A stretch of DNA of 6,983 nucleotides from assembly GCA_002708345.1 (NCBI GenBank), contig PANG01000064.1, positions 5,014-11,996 on the forward strand, read 5' to 3'. The notes beneath the pieces are model-generated. The model made no database searches, was not told where the DNA came from, and saw only the letters and a list, made by a program, of their open reading frames with translations. Below are positions 1-5,865 of the stretch, piece by piece (position 1 is the first letter of the stretch; every line of letters starts with the position of its first letter). A program made the translations under genes and the position numbers. The stretch is from Planctomycetaceae bacterium (GTDB lineage Bacteria; Planctomycetota; Planctomycetia; Pirellulales; Pirellulaceae).

Positions 1-8
1 ATGCGGCC

Positions 9-1115
9 TCATTCTTCGAACAACGGTTTGTACGACATCTCGAATGAGTCGGCAACTGCCTGGTTAATGATTCTCCCGTCGTGCACGTTGATGGCGGCAA
101 GGATCGGGTTCAGTTCTCTGGCCGCGTCGAGAACACCGCGATTGGCAATTTCCAGGGCCCAGGGGAGCGTGACATTACAGAGCGCGAAGGTGCTGGTTCG
201 TCCCACTGCACCGGGCATGTTGGTAACACAGTAGTGAAGAACTCCTTCCTCAATGTACGTGGGATCACTGTGGGAGGTAGGACGCGAGGTCTCGATGCAA
301 CCTCCCTGGTCGATCGCCACGTCAATGATCACGCTGCCCGGCTTCATCAGCTTCAGCTCCTCGCGGCTGACCAGGCAGGGTGCCTTGGCCCCGGGGATCA
401 GCACCGCCCCGATCACCAGGTCGGCCAGTGGCATCTGCTCGCGGATCACCTGCCGGTCACTGTAGAGCATGTTCACGTTGGCCGGCATGATGTCGTCCAG
501 GTAACGGAGCCGTTCCATGTTGATGTCGAGGATGGTCACATCGGCCTGGAAACCAGCGGCGATTTTTGCCGCGTTGGCTCCCACCACGCCTCCACCCAGG
601 ATGGTGATATGTGCCGGCGCGACGCCCGGGACGCCGGCCAGCAGGATGCCACGTCCCATCTGTGGTCGTTCCAGGTACTTGGCCCCCTCCTGGATACTCA
701 TCCGCCCTGCCACCTCGCTCATCGGTGTCAGCAGTGGGAGTCGCCCTTCCTGGTCAACCAGGGTCTCGTAGGCGATACAGGTGACGCCCCGCTGGATCAT
801 GGCCTCCACCAGCGGCTGGTTGGCGGCAAAATGAAAGTAAGTGAAGATTGCCTGGCCGGGACGGAGTAGCTCCCATTCTGGCGGCTGGGGTTCCTTGACC
901 TTGATCACCAGCTCGGCCCGGGAAAAAATATCTTCGGCAGTAACCAGCTCTGCTCCCGCCGCGAGGTACTCGTGATCGGAGATTCCCGACCCCAGTCCCG
1001 CCCCGGCCTCGACCAGCACGGAGTGGCCATGACGTGCAAACTCTTCCACGCCAACCGGAAGCAGGGCTACCCGGTATTCATCCAGTAACGTTTCCCGTGG
1101 AACTCCAATAATCAT
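9..1115 (-). CDS. ald: Alanine dehydrogenase, complete (368 aa)
   Basis: This cytoplasmic enzyme catalyses the reversible NAD-dependent oxidative deamination of L-alanine to pyruvate and ammonia, so it links amino-acid use to central carbon and nitrogen metabolism. The 368-residue length matches the family (about 370). The family active-site residues are all visible at the expected places: Arg15, Lys74 (in VKVKEP), His95 (in FTYFHFA) and Asp269 (in VAIDQGG). The NAD-binding Rossmann loop GGGVVG lies at 174-179, with the acidic residue Asp197 after the next strand, which favours NAD over NADP. The related transhydrogenase alpha subunit is less likely because length and motifs fit Ald throughout. 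The ATG at 1113-1115 is preceded by AGGAAG with a 9-base gap. The gene lies 54 bases downstream of the secreted-protein gene on the same strand, so it may be the last gene of a three-gene transcript, though functional linkage to those neighbours is not evident. Confidence 0.96.
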   Translation of the reverse strand: MIIGVPRETLLDEYRVALLPVGVEEFARHGHSVLVEAGAGLGSGISDHEYLAAGAELVTAEDIFSRAELVIKVKEPQPPEWELLRPGQAIFTYFHFAANQPLVEAMIQRGVTCIAYETLVDQEGRLPLLTPMSEVAGRMSIQEGAKYLERPQMGRGILLAGVPGVAPAHITILGGGVVGANAAKIAAGFQADVTILDINMERLRYLDDIMPANVNMLYSDRQVIREQMPLADLVIGAVLIPGAKAPCLVSREELKLMKPGSVIIDVAIDQGGCIETSRPTSHSDPTYIEEGVLHYCVTNMPGAVGRTSTFALCNVTLPWALEIANRGVLDAARELNPILAAINVHDGRIINQAVADSFEMSYKPLFEE

Positions 1116-1169
1116 CTCTGGTGTCTTCCTGCTGTTCGGATATCACTCTCCGCTCGCCATTACCAAGGA

Positions 1170-1760
1170 TTACTCTTTCAGCTTGTAGTCTTTTTCCTTG
1201 TCAATTGAGGCACCAATCGCAGTTCGAAATGACTTGTTGGCTGCGGTGATGGTCTTCTCCGAACCAGTCAACTTGAGGAAGTAATTACCCTTGCCTTCCA
1301 CGTTGAGGATCACGGCCAGCATCTGTGAGCCGGGGGTTGGCTTGGTTTGCCTTTGGACCGGTGGGCCAACCGGCTTGTTGAAGGTCCCTTTCAGGTCAGC
1401 CAGCACGTAGGGTCCCAACTTGGATGTTCCTTCCACTGTACGAACCACCCGTCCCTTTGCCTGGAACTGGTTGATCCAGCGACGCAGGTTTGCATCCACT
1501 CCGCCACCATTCCCTCCGAAGAATGAAATCACCAGCTCTGCCGGTTCCTTGTCCCCTCCCACGGGCGGAATCGTGAACTGGGCCAGTCGCAACCGGTTAG
1601 CCGGCTTGGCCGATTTCCAGTTTGCCGGCACGGTCAGGGTGAGATCCCCTACCTTGATCTTCATTGGCTTGGCGTCCTCCGCGAAGAGCGTCTGCTGGGA
1701 GCAAACGGCAACTGCCAGTAGCAGGAGGTTGAATAACGGTCGATGAATGGATGGGAACAT
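1170..1760 (-). CDS. Secreted protein of unknown function, planctomycete type (196 aa)
   Basis: I do not recognise a characterised function. The N-terminus is a clear signal peptide: basic residues (His6, Arg7), a hydrophobic core at about 9-19 and a probable signal peptidase I site after Ala27 (LFA, then ED). Cys20 is not in a lipobox because the residue before it is Val, so a lipoprotein is unlikely. The mature part of about 169 residues begins with a small beta-rich segment containing VPANW (45-49), then has a glycine-rich stretch at 82-87, an NLRRWINQF helix at 91-99, and a C-terminal NYFLKLTGSEKT segment (159-170). This pattern resembles small secreted proteins that I associate with planctomycetes, and the P-x-x-W start is loosely reminiscent of PsbP/DcrB-like folds; that comparison is weak inference. 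The ATG at 1758-1760 has AAGG seven bases upstream through a run of seven A residues. It lies 78 bases after the GYF_2-like gene and 54 bases before ald, all leftward. Confidence 0.8.
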   Translation of the reverse strand: MFPSIHRPLFNLLLLAVAVCSQQTLFAEDAKPMKIKVGDLTLTVPANWKSAKPANRLRLAQFTIPPVGGDKEPAELVISFFGGNGGGVDANLRRWINQFQAKGRVVRTVEGTSKLGPYVLADLKGTFNKPVGPPVQRQTKPTPGSQMLAVILNVEGKGNYFLKLTGSEKTITAANKSFRTAIGASIDKEKDYKLKE

Positions 1761-1838
1761 TTTTTTTCCTTCGGCTTGAGGTAGCTCGTTTTCTCACTGT
1801 ACACACAGGATTCAGTTAATCGGCGAAAAGTTCACTTC

Positions 1839-2558
1839 TCAGCGGACCTTCATGAAAATGAAAACAAGGCCAGCAAGGCTGGCGATTGCAACCAGGCCCA
1901 GCAGGATTGCCTTGCCATGAGATGGTTTTTCATCACGCTTGGATCGCCGGGAGCTTGCAACCCGTGAACTTTCCGGATCGGGCTGGATTAGTGTCGAAAA
2001 GGGGTTGTCGTCCGGCACGCTTATCACGCTGTCTGCCGTGGTGTTGTCGAGGTACTGTGGATTGATGTTGGAGAAGGGGTCATCTGCTGGCACTGCCTCG
2101 ACAGCGATGGCCGGCTTCGGGTTCTCACTTTGCAGTTGTGGAAAAACGTCGCTGGCAACTCGCCAGTCTTCCCAGCTGTCACACCAGACATGGGAATGAC
2201 TGCTCACACGGTCAGCGGCGAGCCAGTCCATCATCTCGGTTCCGGATGCCGGGCCGAACTGAGCACCGTCTTCTGCCGACATGTGCCAGGTCCTCTCCGG
2301 GTCATTCAGCAGGGTCTGGATTTCATTCTCCTCCAGCAGTGCCACACCTGCCTGCTGGCCATTCCCGCCGGCGGGTGCCGATTGGGCGTTGACTTTTTTT
2401 GGTGAGGCGCTGGCGATCACCTGCGTGCCCACTTCGCTTTCCGATTCCATGGGAATCCGCATGCGGACATGGCACTTCGGACAGATTCCCCGTTTCCCGG
2501 CCAGGAATGACTTGACGTTTAACTTGTGGCCGTTGGGGCAGTGAAACTTGATACCCAT
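1839..2558 (-). CDS. Zinc-ribbon / GYF_2-like domain protein with C-terminal membrane anchor (239 aa)
   Basis: This is a probable inner-membrane, cytoplasm-facing adaptor of unknown partner. Residues 1-36 form a zinc-ribbon-like module with candidate ligands Cys7, His11, Cys26 and Cys29 (CPNGH and CPKC). Residues 91-141 resemble a GYF_2 (DUF4339) domain: Trp91, FGP at 101-103, Trp112, then Trp125, Trp129 and Trp132 in place of the usual WxxGxxxW end. GYF domains bind proline-rich peptides, so binding is the likely role; no catalytic motif is seen. A low-complexity acidic linker (about 145-200) carries two copies of a DD(N)PFS motif (159-163 and 183-188). A basic patch (about 203-213) precedes one hydrophobic segment (217-236), and only a short basic tail follows, which predicts a tail-anchored protein with the N-terminus in the cytoplasm. 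This architecture is common in planctomycetes. The ATG at 2556-2558 has only a weak GAG ribosome site seven bases upstream. It is first in the leftward cluster. Confidence 0.85.
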   Translation of the reverse strand: MGIKFHCPNGHKLNVKSFLAGKRGICPKCHVRMRIPMESESEVGTQVIASASPKKVNAQSAPAGGNGQQAGVALLEENEIQTLLNDPERTWHMSAEDGAQFGPASGTEMMDWLAADRVSSHSHVWCDSWEDWRVASDVFPQLQSENPKPAIAVEAVPADDPFSNINPQYLDNTTADSVISVPDDNPFSTLIQPDPESSRVASSRRSKRDEKPSHGKAILLGLVAIASLAGLVFIFMKVR

Positions 2559-2599
2559 TTAACTGCTCAAGCGGAATGGGGATGGCTCGATAATATTTC

Positions 2600-2628
2600 A
2601 TTATAGCGAGATCTGCAGAGGAAACAGT
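2600..2628 (-). promoter_or_regulatory. Candidate leftward promoter for the zinc-ribbon/GYF_2 gene
   Basis: The leftward strand reads a perfect TATAAT at 2605-2600. The position expected for a -35 box (about 2623-2628) reads CTGTTT or ACTGTT depending on spacing, a poor match to TTGACA. The predicted start near 2593 would give a leader of about 35 bases before the ATG at 2558. The weak -35 suggests a regulated or activator-assisted promoter; this is inferred from sequence only. Confidence 0.45.
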
Positions 2629-2636
2629 TCTGCAGA
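2612..2636. repeat. Two copies of the palindrome TCTGCAGA (possible operator pair or hairpin)
   Basis: TCTGCAGA occurs at 2612-2619 and again at 2629-2636, 17 bases centre to centre. Each copy is its own reverse complement, so the pair is both a direct and an inverted repeat and could fold as an 8-bp stem with a 9-base loop. The copies bracket the -35 position of the leftward TATAAT promoter. No T-run follows on either strand, so a terminator is unlikely; an operator for a dimeric regulator is possible, as is chance. Confidence 0.4.
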
Positions 2637-2672
2637 GCCAGTTTTCCCGGATGGGAGTTGTTTTGAACGGAG

Positions 2673-2700
2673 TTGACACCGGTCGCCTGCTGCTGGTAAC
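2673..2700 (+). promoter_or_regulatory. Candidate rightward promoter for the RmlD-like gene
   Basis: A consensus TTGACA (2673-2678) is followed after 16 bases by GGTAAC (2695-2700), a weak -10 box. Alone it would be unconvincing, but the same arrangement, with 12 of 13 bases identical over CTGCTGRTAACAG at the same distance from TTGACA, lies before the gene at 4394. The predicted leader is about 45 bases. Confidence 0.5.
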
Positions 2701-2751
2701 AGTGAATGTGAGCCACGCAATCAGTCTTTCCAGAGAGTTGTTCCTGGCCCC

Positions 2752-3786
2752 ATGAATTCCAGTTTTCCAGCTCCCCCCCTGCCGCTTTTGGTAACCGGTG
2801 TCGCAGGTGTTGCCGGCTATAACGCGCTGGAATACTTCCAGAGGCGATACCCCGGCCAGGTAATTGGGCTTCGACGTGCCGATAACTGGCCACTTTCCGG
2901 GGAAGGGATCGTGGGCTGCAATATCCATGACATTGACGGTGTCCAGCAGTTATTTGATCAATACCGGTTCCGTTCGGTGCTGCATTCGGAGGGGACCTGC
3001 AAGCTCAAGGCCTGTGAACTCAATCCTCCACTGGCTCGGCGAGTGAACGTGGAGGGTGTCGCCTCGCTGCTCAGGGCAATCGGGGACGACCCGGTCCGCC
3101 TGGTTCACCTTTCCAGCGACCTGGTCTTTTCCGGGGACCGCGACGGAGGGTATTGCGAGGATGATCTGACGGATCCAGTCACCGTTTATGGCGCGACCAT
3201 GGTCGAGGGAGAGAAGCTGGTTGGGAGCCAGCGTCCGGATGCCTGTGTGCTGCGAATCTCGCTGCCGATGGGAATCAGTTTCAGCGGGCATGCCGGGGCG
3301 ATTGACTGGATCCAGTCCCGTTTCCAGGCGAACAAGCCAGCCACGCTCTACTTCGATGAGATTCGTACTCCCACTTACACCGACTGCCTCAACCGGCTCT
3401 TTCATCAACTGCTGGTAAATGACCTGGCTGGTCTCTACCACGCGGGTGGGCCTCGCCGTATGAGCCTCTACCAGATTGCCCAGCTGGTGAATCGGGTGGG
3501 GGGATACAATCCGGACCTGCTGCAGGGATGTCCACGCGTCGAGGCCGGTCCGATGCCACCCCGGGCGGGGAACGTGGCCCTGGATTCAAACCGGCTGGCG
3601 ACCAGGCTCGGCCATTCGCCGTTCGATCTCTGGCCGCTCGCCGGGGAACTGGTGCCGATCGACGATCGCTGGCATTACGATCGCCCTGCCAGCGAGTCGC
3701 AATCAACGGAGGAACTTGCCCGGGTGCTTTACCGGAACCCGCGGTGGGCGAGTGACCAGGCAGGTCAAACGTCGCTGCCCCGTTGA
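2752..3786 (+). CDS. RmlD-like extended short-chain dehydrogenase/reductase lacking the catalytic lysine (344 aa)
   Basis: The protein has the fold signature of dTDP-4-dehydrorhamnose reductase and related NAD(P)-dependent sugar-nucleotide enzymes. The Rossmann loop TGVAGVAG (15-22) sits at the N-terminus. SSDLVFSG (121-128) matches the RmlD STDYVFDG strand with its catalytic Ser/Thr, and GLYHAGG (227-233) matches the C-terminal substrate-domain start. The active-site motif that should read YGxTKxxGE reads YGATMVEGE (146-154): Tyr146 is present but the lysine four residues on is Met150, encoded by ATG where AAG would give Lys. It is therefore either a degenerate enzyme or a nucleotide-binding regulatory protein, as MAT2B is in animals; its substrate cannot be told. 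It is about 45 residues longer than typical RmlD because of a C-terminal tail. No other rhamnose gene is nearby. The start is the first in-frame ATG, with only a distant GAGAG at 2733-2737. The last 22 bases overlap the NUDIX gene tail. Confidence 0.85.
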   Translation: MNSSFPAPPLPLLVTGVAGVAGYNALEYFQRRYPGQVIGLRRADNWPLSGEGIVGCNIHDIDGVQQLFDQYRFRSVLHSEGTCKLKACELNPPLARRVNVEGVASLLRAIGDDPVRLVHLSSDLVFSGDRDGGYCEDDLTDPVTVYGATMVEGEKLVGSQRPDACVLRISLPMGISFSGHAGAIDWIQSRFQANKPATLYFDEIRTPTYTDCLNRLFHQLLVNDLAGLYHAGGPRRMSLYQIAQLVNRVGGYNPDLLQGCPRVEAGPMPPRAGNVALDSNRLATRLGHSPFDLWPLAGELVPIDDRWHYDRPASESQSTEELARVLYRNPRWASDQAGQTSLPR

Positions 3787-4274
3787 CGGTCAATGAGCAG
3801 CAGCCCGATGATCGTCTTGGCATCCTCGATCTCACCACGGCCCACCATCTCCATCGCTTCCTGCCAGGGCACCACCATGTTCTCGATCTGTTCGCCCGCT
3901 TCCCGTGCCGGCACGCCCTCGCTGAGACCCCGGGCAAGGTAGAGGATCATTTTCTCATCAAGGATGCCCGGGGCAGCAAGGAAACCTGTGATCCGCTCAA
4001 GCGATTCGGCACGGTAGCCTGTTTCCTCGGCCAGTTCCCTCGTGGCAGTGACCTCTGGCGCCTCGTTTGGCTCACGCGTTCCGGCCGGAAGCTCGACCAG
4101 GGTCCGTGCTACCGAGACGCGGTAATTTCGAATCAGGCAAACATGGTGCTCATCGACCATCGGGACGATTACCACCGATCCCGGGTGACGAATCACCTGT
4201 CGCGGGGGACCGGAAGGAGGTGCAAGCTCAACAACAGAAAAACGGGAGGTCTGAAGTAATTCTCGTTCACTCAT
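3765..4274 (-). CDS. NUDIX hydrolase, probable ADP-ribose pyrophosphatase (169 aa)
   Basis: This is a magnesium-dependent hydrolase of nucleoside diphosphates linked to another group, probably splitting ADP-ribose to AMP and ribose 5-phosphate. The complete Nudix box GX5EX7REUXEEXGU is visible at 65-87: Gly65, Glu71, Arg79-Glu80, Glu83-Glu84 and Gly86-Tyr87, with all metal-binding glutamates intact. Pro102 lies 15 residues after the box, the position used to recognise the ADP-ribose pyrophosphatase branch, and the upstream VCLIRNYR and TLVELPAG segments (45-65) are typical of that group. The exact substrate remains inference. I chose the ATG at 4272-4274 giving MSERELL. An in-frame TTG at 4337 would add 21 residues rich in Pro, Ser and Thr that fit no part of the family. 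The ribosome site is not ideal: GAGGAG lies 16 bases upstream inside a small hairpin, while a weak GAG sits seven bases away. The gene converges on the RmlD-like gene and diverges from the gene at 4394. Confidence 0.92.
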   Translation of the reverse strand: MSERELLQTSRFSVVELAPPSGPPRQVIRHPGSVVIVPMVDEHHVCLIRNYRVSVARTLVELPAGTREPNEAPEVTATRELAEETGYRAESLERITGFLAAPGILDEKMILYLARGLSEGVPAREAGEQIENMVVPWQEAMEMVGRGEIEDAKTIIGLLLIDRQRGSDV

Positions 4275-4290
4275 GGTGGTTCTCGAACTG

Positions 4291-4303
4291 CTCCTCGGAG
4301 GAG
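4291..4303 (-). promoter_or_regulatory. Small hairpin in the NUDIX mRNA leader holding the AGGAG sequence
   Basis: The leftward strand reads CTCCT-CCG-AGGAG, a perfect 5-bp stem with a three-base loop. The AGGAG half is the only strong Shine-Dalgarno-like sequence before the NUDIX start, though it sits 16 bases from the ATG. It could hold back translation or may be incidental. Confidence 0.3.
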
Positions 4304-4330
4304 GTGACTGGACTGCAGTGGCCAAGAGAG

Positions 4331-4358
4331 TTGACAATTGATTCTAACTGCTGATAAC
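4331..4358 (+). promoter_or_regulatory. Candidate rightward promoter for the gene at 4394
   Basis: TTGACA (4331-4336), a 16-base spacer and GATAAC (4353-4358, four of six matches to TATAAT) form a good housekeeping-type promoter. The expected transcript start near 4365 leaves a leader of about 30 bases containing the GGAGG ribosome site. The sequence CTGCTGATAACAG (4348-4360) repeats almost exactly the one before the RmlD-like gene. Confidence 0.6.
4341..4346 (-). promoter_or_regulatory. Candidate leftward -10 box for the NUDIX gene
   Basis: The leftward strand reads TAGAAT, five of six matches to TATAAT, inside the spacer of the rightward promoter. No good -35 box is found 16-18 bases upstream. 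The leader would be about 60 bases. If real, the two divergent promoters overlap and would compete for polymerase. Confidence 0.3.
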
Positions 4359-4381
4359 AGGAAACCTATCAGGCTCAACGT

Positions 4382-4386
4382 GGAGG
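4382..4386 (+). promoter_or_regulatory. Strong ribosome binding site GGAGG
   Basis: GGAGG stands seven bases before the ATG at 4394. It fixes the start of the uncharacterised gene and argues against the overlapping reading frame that could start at 4338. Confidence 0.75.
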
Positions 4387-4393
4387 ACCGGGC

Positions 4394-4876
4394 ATGGCCC
4401 GCCATCAGGAAGATCGCGAGGATATCCTGCGTGAAGCGACGGCGCTGGTCGAGCGGGTGGAACTGGATATTGATGACCTGGAGGATCCGGTGGTGGTCGG
4501 TTTTCGAAGGGACAGCGGACCTGCCTTTTTCTTTGGTGCCGACCCGGTTTACCAGTTCAACAGCCAGTTCCAACTGCGGCGTGGATACCGCCAGGGGTGC
4601 CTGCTCAAGGCGGAAGCAGGCAGGCTTATCGAGCTGCGGCGCGAGCGAACAAAGTCCAGCATGAACCTGGTTCGGCACGAGCTGGATGAAAAGCAGCTGA
4701 GTGAGTTCATGCAGCAGCTGACAGGTCACCTGCAGTTTCTCGGCGAAGCACTCACGTCCCAGCACTTTCGCCTTGTGGGCCAGGTCCCGGTCGAGGGGGA
4801 TGTGGTAGGGCGAGTTTCTCGCTGGCTTGCTGAAATGCCAGCGATTCCCACGATTGCCGAGATCCCCAACGCCTGA
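4394..4876 (+). CDS. Conserved protein of unknown function, planctomycete type (160 aa)
   Basis: I recognise the sequence style as a conserved uncharacterised family in planctomycetes but know of no function. It is small, soluble and without a signal peptide or membrane segment. The N-terminal third is charged and helical (ARHQEDREDILREATALVER, 2-21). A central block follows with VVVGFRRD (33-40), FFFGADPVYQFN (45-56) and an LRRGYRQGCLLKAEAGRL segment (61-78) that looks like the conserved core. The C-terminal half (about 93-148) is predicted to be mainly helical and includes FRLVGQVP (125-132). No catalytic motif is visible. The protein is encoded alone, with its own promoter at 4331-4358 and the GGAGG site seven bases from the ATG. 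Its stop is only 20 bases from the stop of the converging ygfZ gene, and no clear terminator fits between them. The promoter shared in design with the RmlD-like gene is the only hint of joint control. Confidence 0.85.
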   Translation: MARHQEDREDILREATALVERVELDIDDLEDPVVVGFRRDSGPAFFFGADPVYQFNSQFQLRRGYRQGCLLKAEAGRLIELRRERTKSSMNLVRHELDEKQLSEFMQQLTGHLQFLGEALTSQHFRLVGQVPVEGDVVGRVSRWLAEMPAIPTIAEIPNA

Positions 4877-4896
4877 GTGGTTTTTGAAAAGGCGAG

Positions 4897-5865
4897 TTAC
4901 GTGAGTGGCAAGCGGATCACCTCTGCCCCCGGGAGTATCGTTCCCGGGTTGCTCGAGTGCTGCCTCACGTGGGCCAGCGCCAGCGGCTTCTTCAGTCGCG
5001 GGGAATAACTGGAAGAGGTAATACGGGCCACGTCGCTGCCATCCTGCTGGAAGATCGTTCCGGCGGCAGGGAGCGTTCCGGCTGGCAGGAGGAGTCCTGT
5101 CAGCAGCCAGTTCACATGGCCCAGCGCGTCGATGCGAGCGACCGTTTCCTGTCCCAGGTAACAGCCCTTGGTGAAACTAATCGCTTCTGTGTCACGGTTT
5201 ACTTCCTGGGGAAGATTTCGTTCATCCAGGTCGACTCCATAAAGAGGCAGTCCTGCCTCGATCCTCAGCATCTCCACGACGACGTTATCTATTTCCTGGC
5301 AGCCAGTCCGTGTAAATTCTCCCGCCAGCCGGTGAATCGCCACCTCGGGACCACTGATCCAGAAGCCATCAAGAGAACTCTGGCAGCGACGAACCGAGAG
5401 CGTGCTCTCCTCAAAGAGCTGGTCGACATGGTTCAGCGGTTCGGCAGGAAGAGGAGAGGGAAGCAGGGATGCAATGGTCTCTCCGGACCCTGGACCAGTC
5501 ACGAACAGGGACTCGAGTGTTTCGGAAAGGTCAGTAAAAACAACGTCCTCGCGAATCACGTAACGGTCCAGGTGGGTCCGCAGCGCAGTAGCCTGTTCCG
5601 CGACGGTGTCCAGAACCAGGGTCTCCTGGTGACAGAAGACATGGACCAGTCCCAGGGTTTTCCCCTGGACGCTGGTGATAAAAGCCTCGCATCCCTGCCC
5701 GCTGGCCAGGCTGGTGATATCGGCCGTGCAGAAGGCGTGAAGAAATGTTGCCCGGTCCGCGCCTGATAACTGCAACTGCGTCCGCCGTCCGAGCTGGGCA
5801 TGACCACATGAACGACTGGCCGCGTTGTATTGTTCCAGCTGCTCGGGTGCTACCAGGTTGGTCAT
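4897..5865 (-). CDS. ygfZ: YgfZ/CAF17-type folate-binding protein for iron-sulfur enzyme maintenance (322 aa)
   Basis: YgfZ proteins are relatives of the glycine-cleavage T protein that bind folate and help keep certain iron-sulfur enzymes, including MiaB-type tRNA modification enzymes, active. The diagnostic motif KGCYLGQE is intact at 233-240, with Cys235 equivalent to the essential cysteine of the E. coli protein. Upstream stand the family's RIEAGLPLYGVDL segment (201-213) and the N-terminal GADRATFLHAFCTADI segment (35-50) typical of the T-protein fold. The length of 322 residues matches the family (about 325), so the gene is complete. GcvT itself is unlikely because of the KGCYxGQE motif and shorter length. 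The ATG at 5863-5865 overlaps the TGA of the LarA-like gene in an ATGA arrangement, and no good ribosome site precedes it, so translational coupling to that gene is likely. The 3' end faces the gene ending at 4876. Confidence 0.93.
   Translation of the reverse strand: MTNLVAPEQLEQYNAASRSCGHAQLGRRTQLQLSGADRATFLHAFCTADITSLASGQGCEAFITSVQGKTLGLVHVFCHQETLVLDTVAEQATALRTHLDRYVIREDVVFTDLSETLESLFVTGPGSGETIASLLPSPLPAEPLNHVDQLFEESTLSVRRCQSSLDGFWISGPEVAIHRLAGEFTRTGCQEIDNVVVEMLRIEAGLPLYGVDLDERNLPQEVNRDTEAISFTKGCYLGQETVARIDALGHVNWLLTGLLLPAGTLPAAGTIFQQDGSDVARITSSSYSPRLKKPLALAHVRQHSSNPGTILPGAEVIRLPLT

Noticed and set aside
81..869. Long open frame (262 codons) on the plus strand opposite ald
   Set aside because: It lies wholly antisense to a certain gene with intact active-site motifs; its translation is rich in His, Gly and Asp with no domain, as expected from the complement of a G+C-rich gene.
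1116..1169. Separate promoter for ald in the 54-base gap
   Set aside because: A TTGGTA and a GATATC-like pair can be found on the leftward strand, but the second box is a poor -10 match and the spacing is marginal.
1699..1707. Lipoprotein lipobox around Cys20 of the secreted protein
   Set aside because: The residue before the cysteine is Val, where Gly, Ala or Ser is expected; a signal peptidase I site after Ala27 fits better.
2621..2630. GAAACAGTTC as a LexA-type box
   Set aside because: It resembles GAACNNNNGTTC only partly, with the wrong half-site spacing, and the downstream genes are not DNA-repair genes.
2323..2928. Leftward frame of 201 codons spanning the divergent region
   Set aside because: It crosses the promoters and parts of two better supported genes in other frames, with no recognisable domain.
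4275..4337. Extended NUDIX start at an in-frame TTG (4337)
   Set aside because: The extra 21 residues are low-complexity and outside the family pattern, and no ribosome site precedes the TTG.
4870..4894. Bidirectional terminator between the gene ending at 4876 and ygfZ
   Set aside because: CGCCT and AGGCG can form only a 5-bp stem with a 15-base loop, and no T-run follows in the rightward direction; too weak to call.
4957..5766. Long open frame (269 codons) on the plus strand opposite ygfZ
   Set aside because: It is antisense to a gene with the KGCYxGQE signature; no ribosome site, domain or plausible composition supports it.
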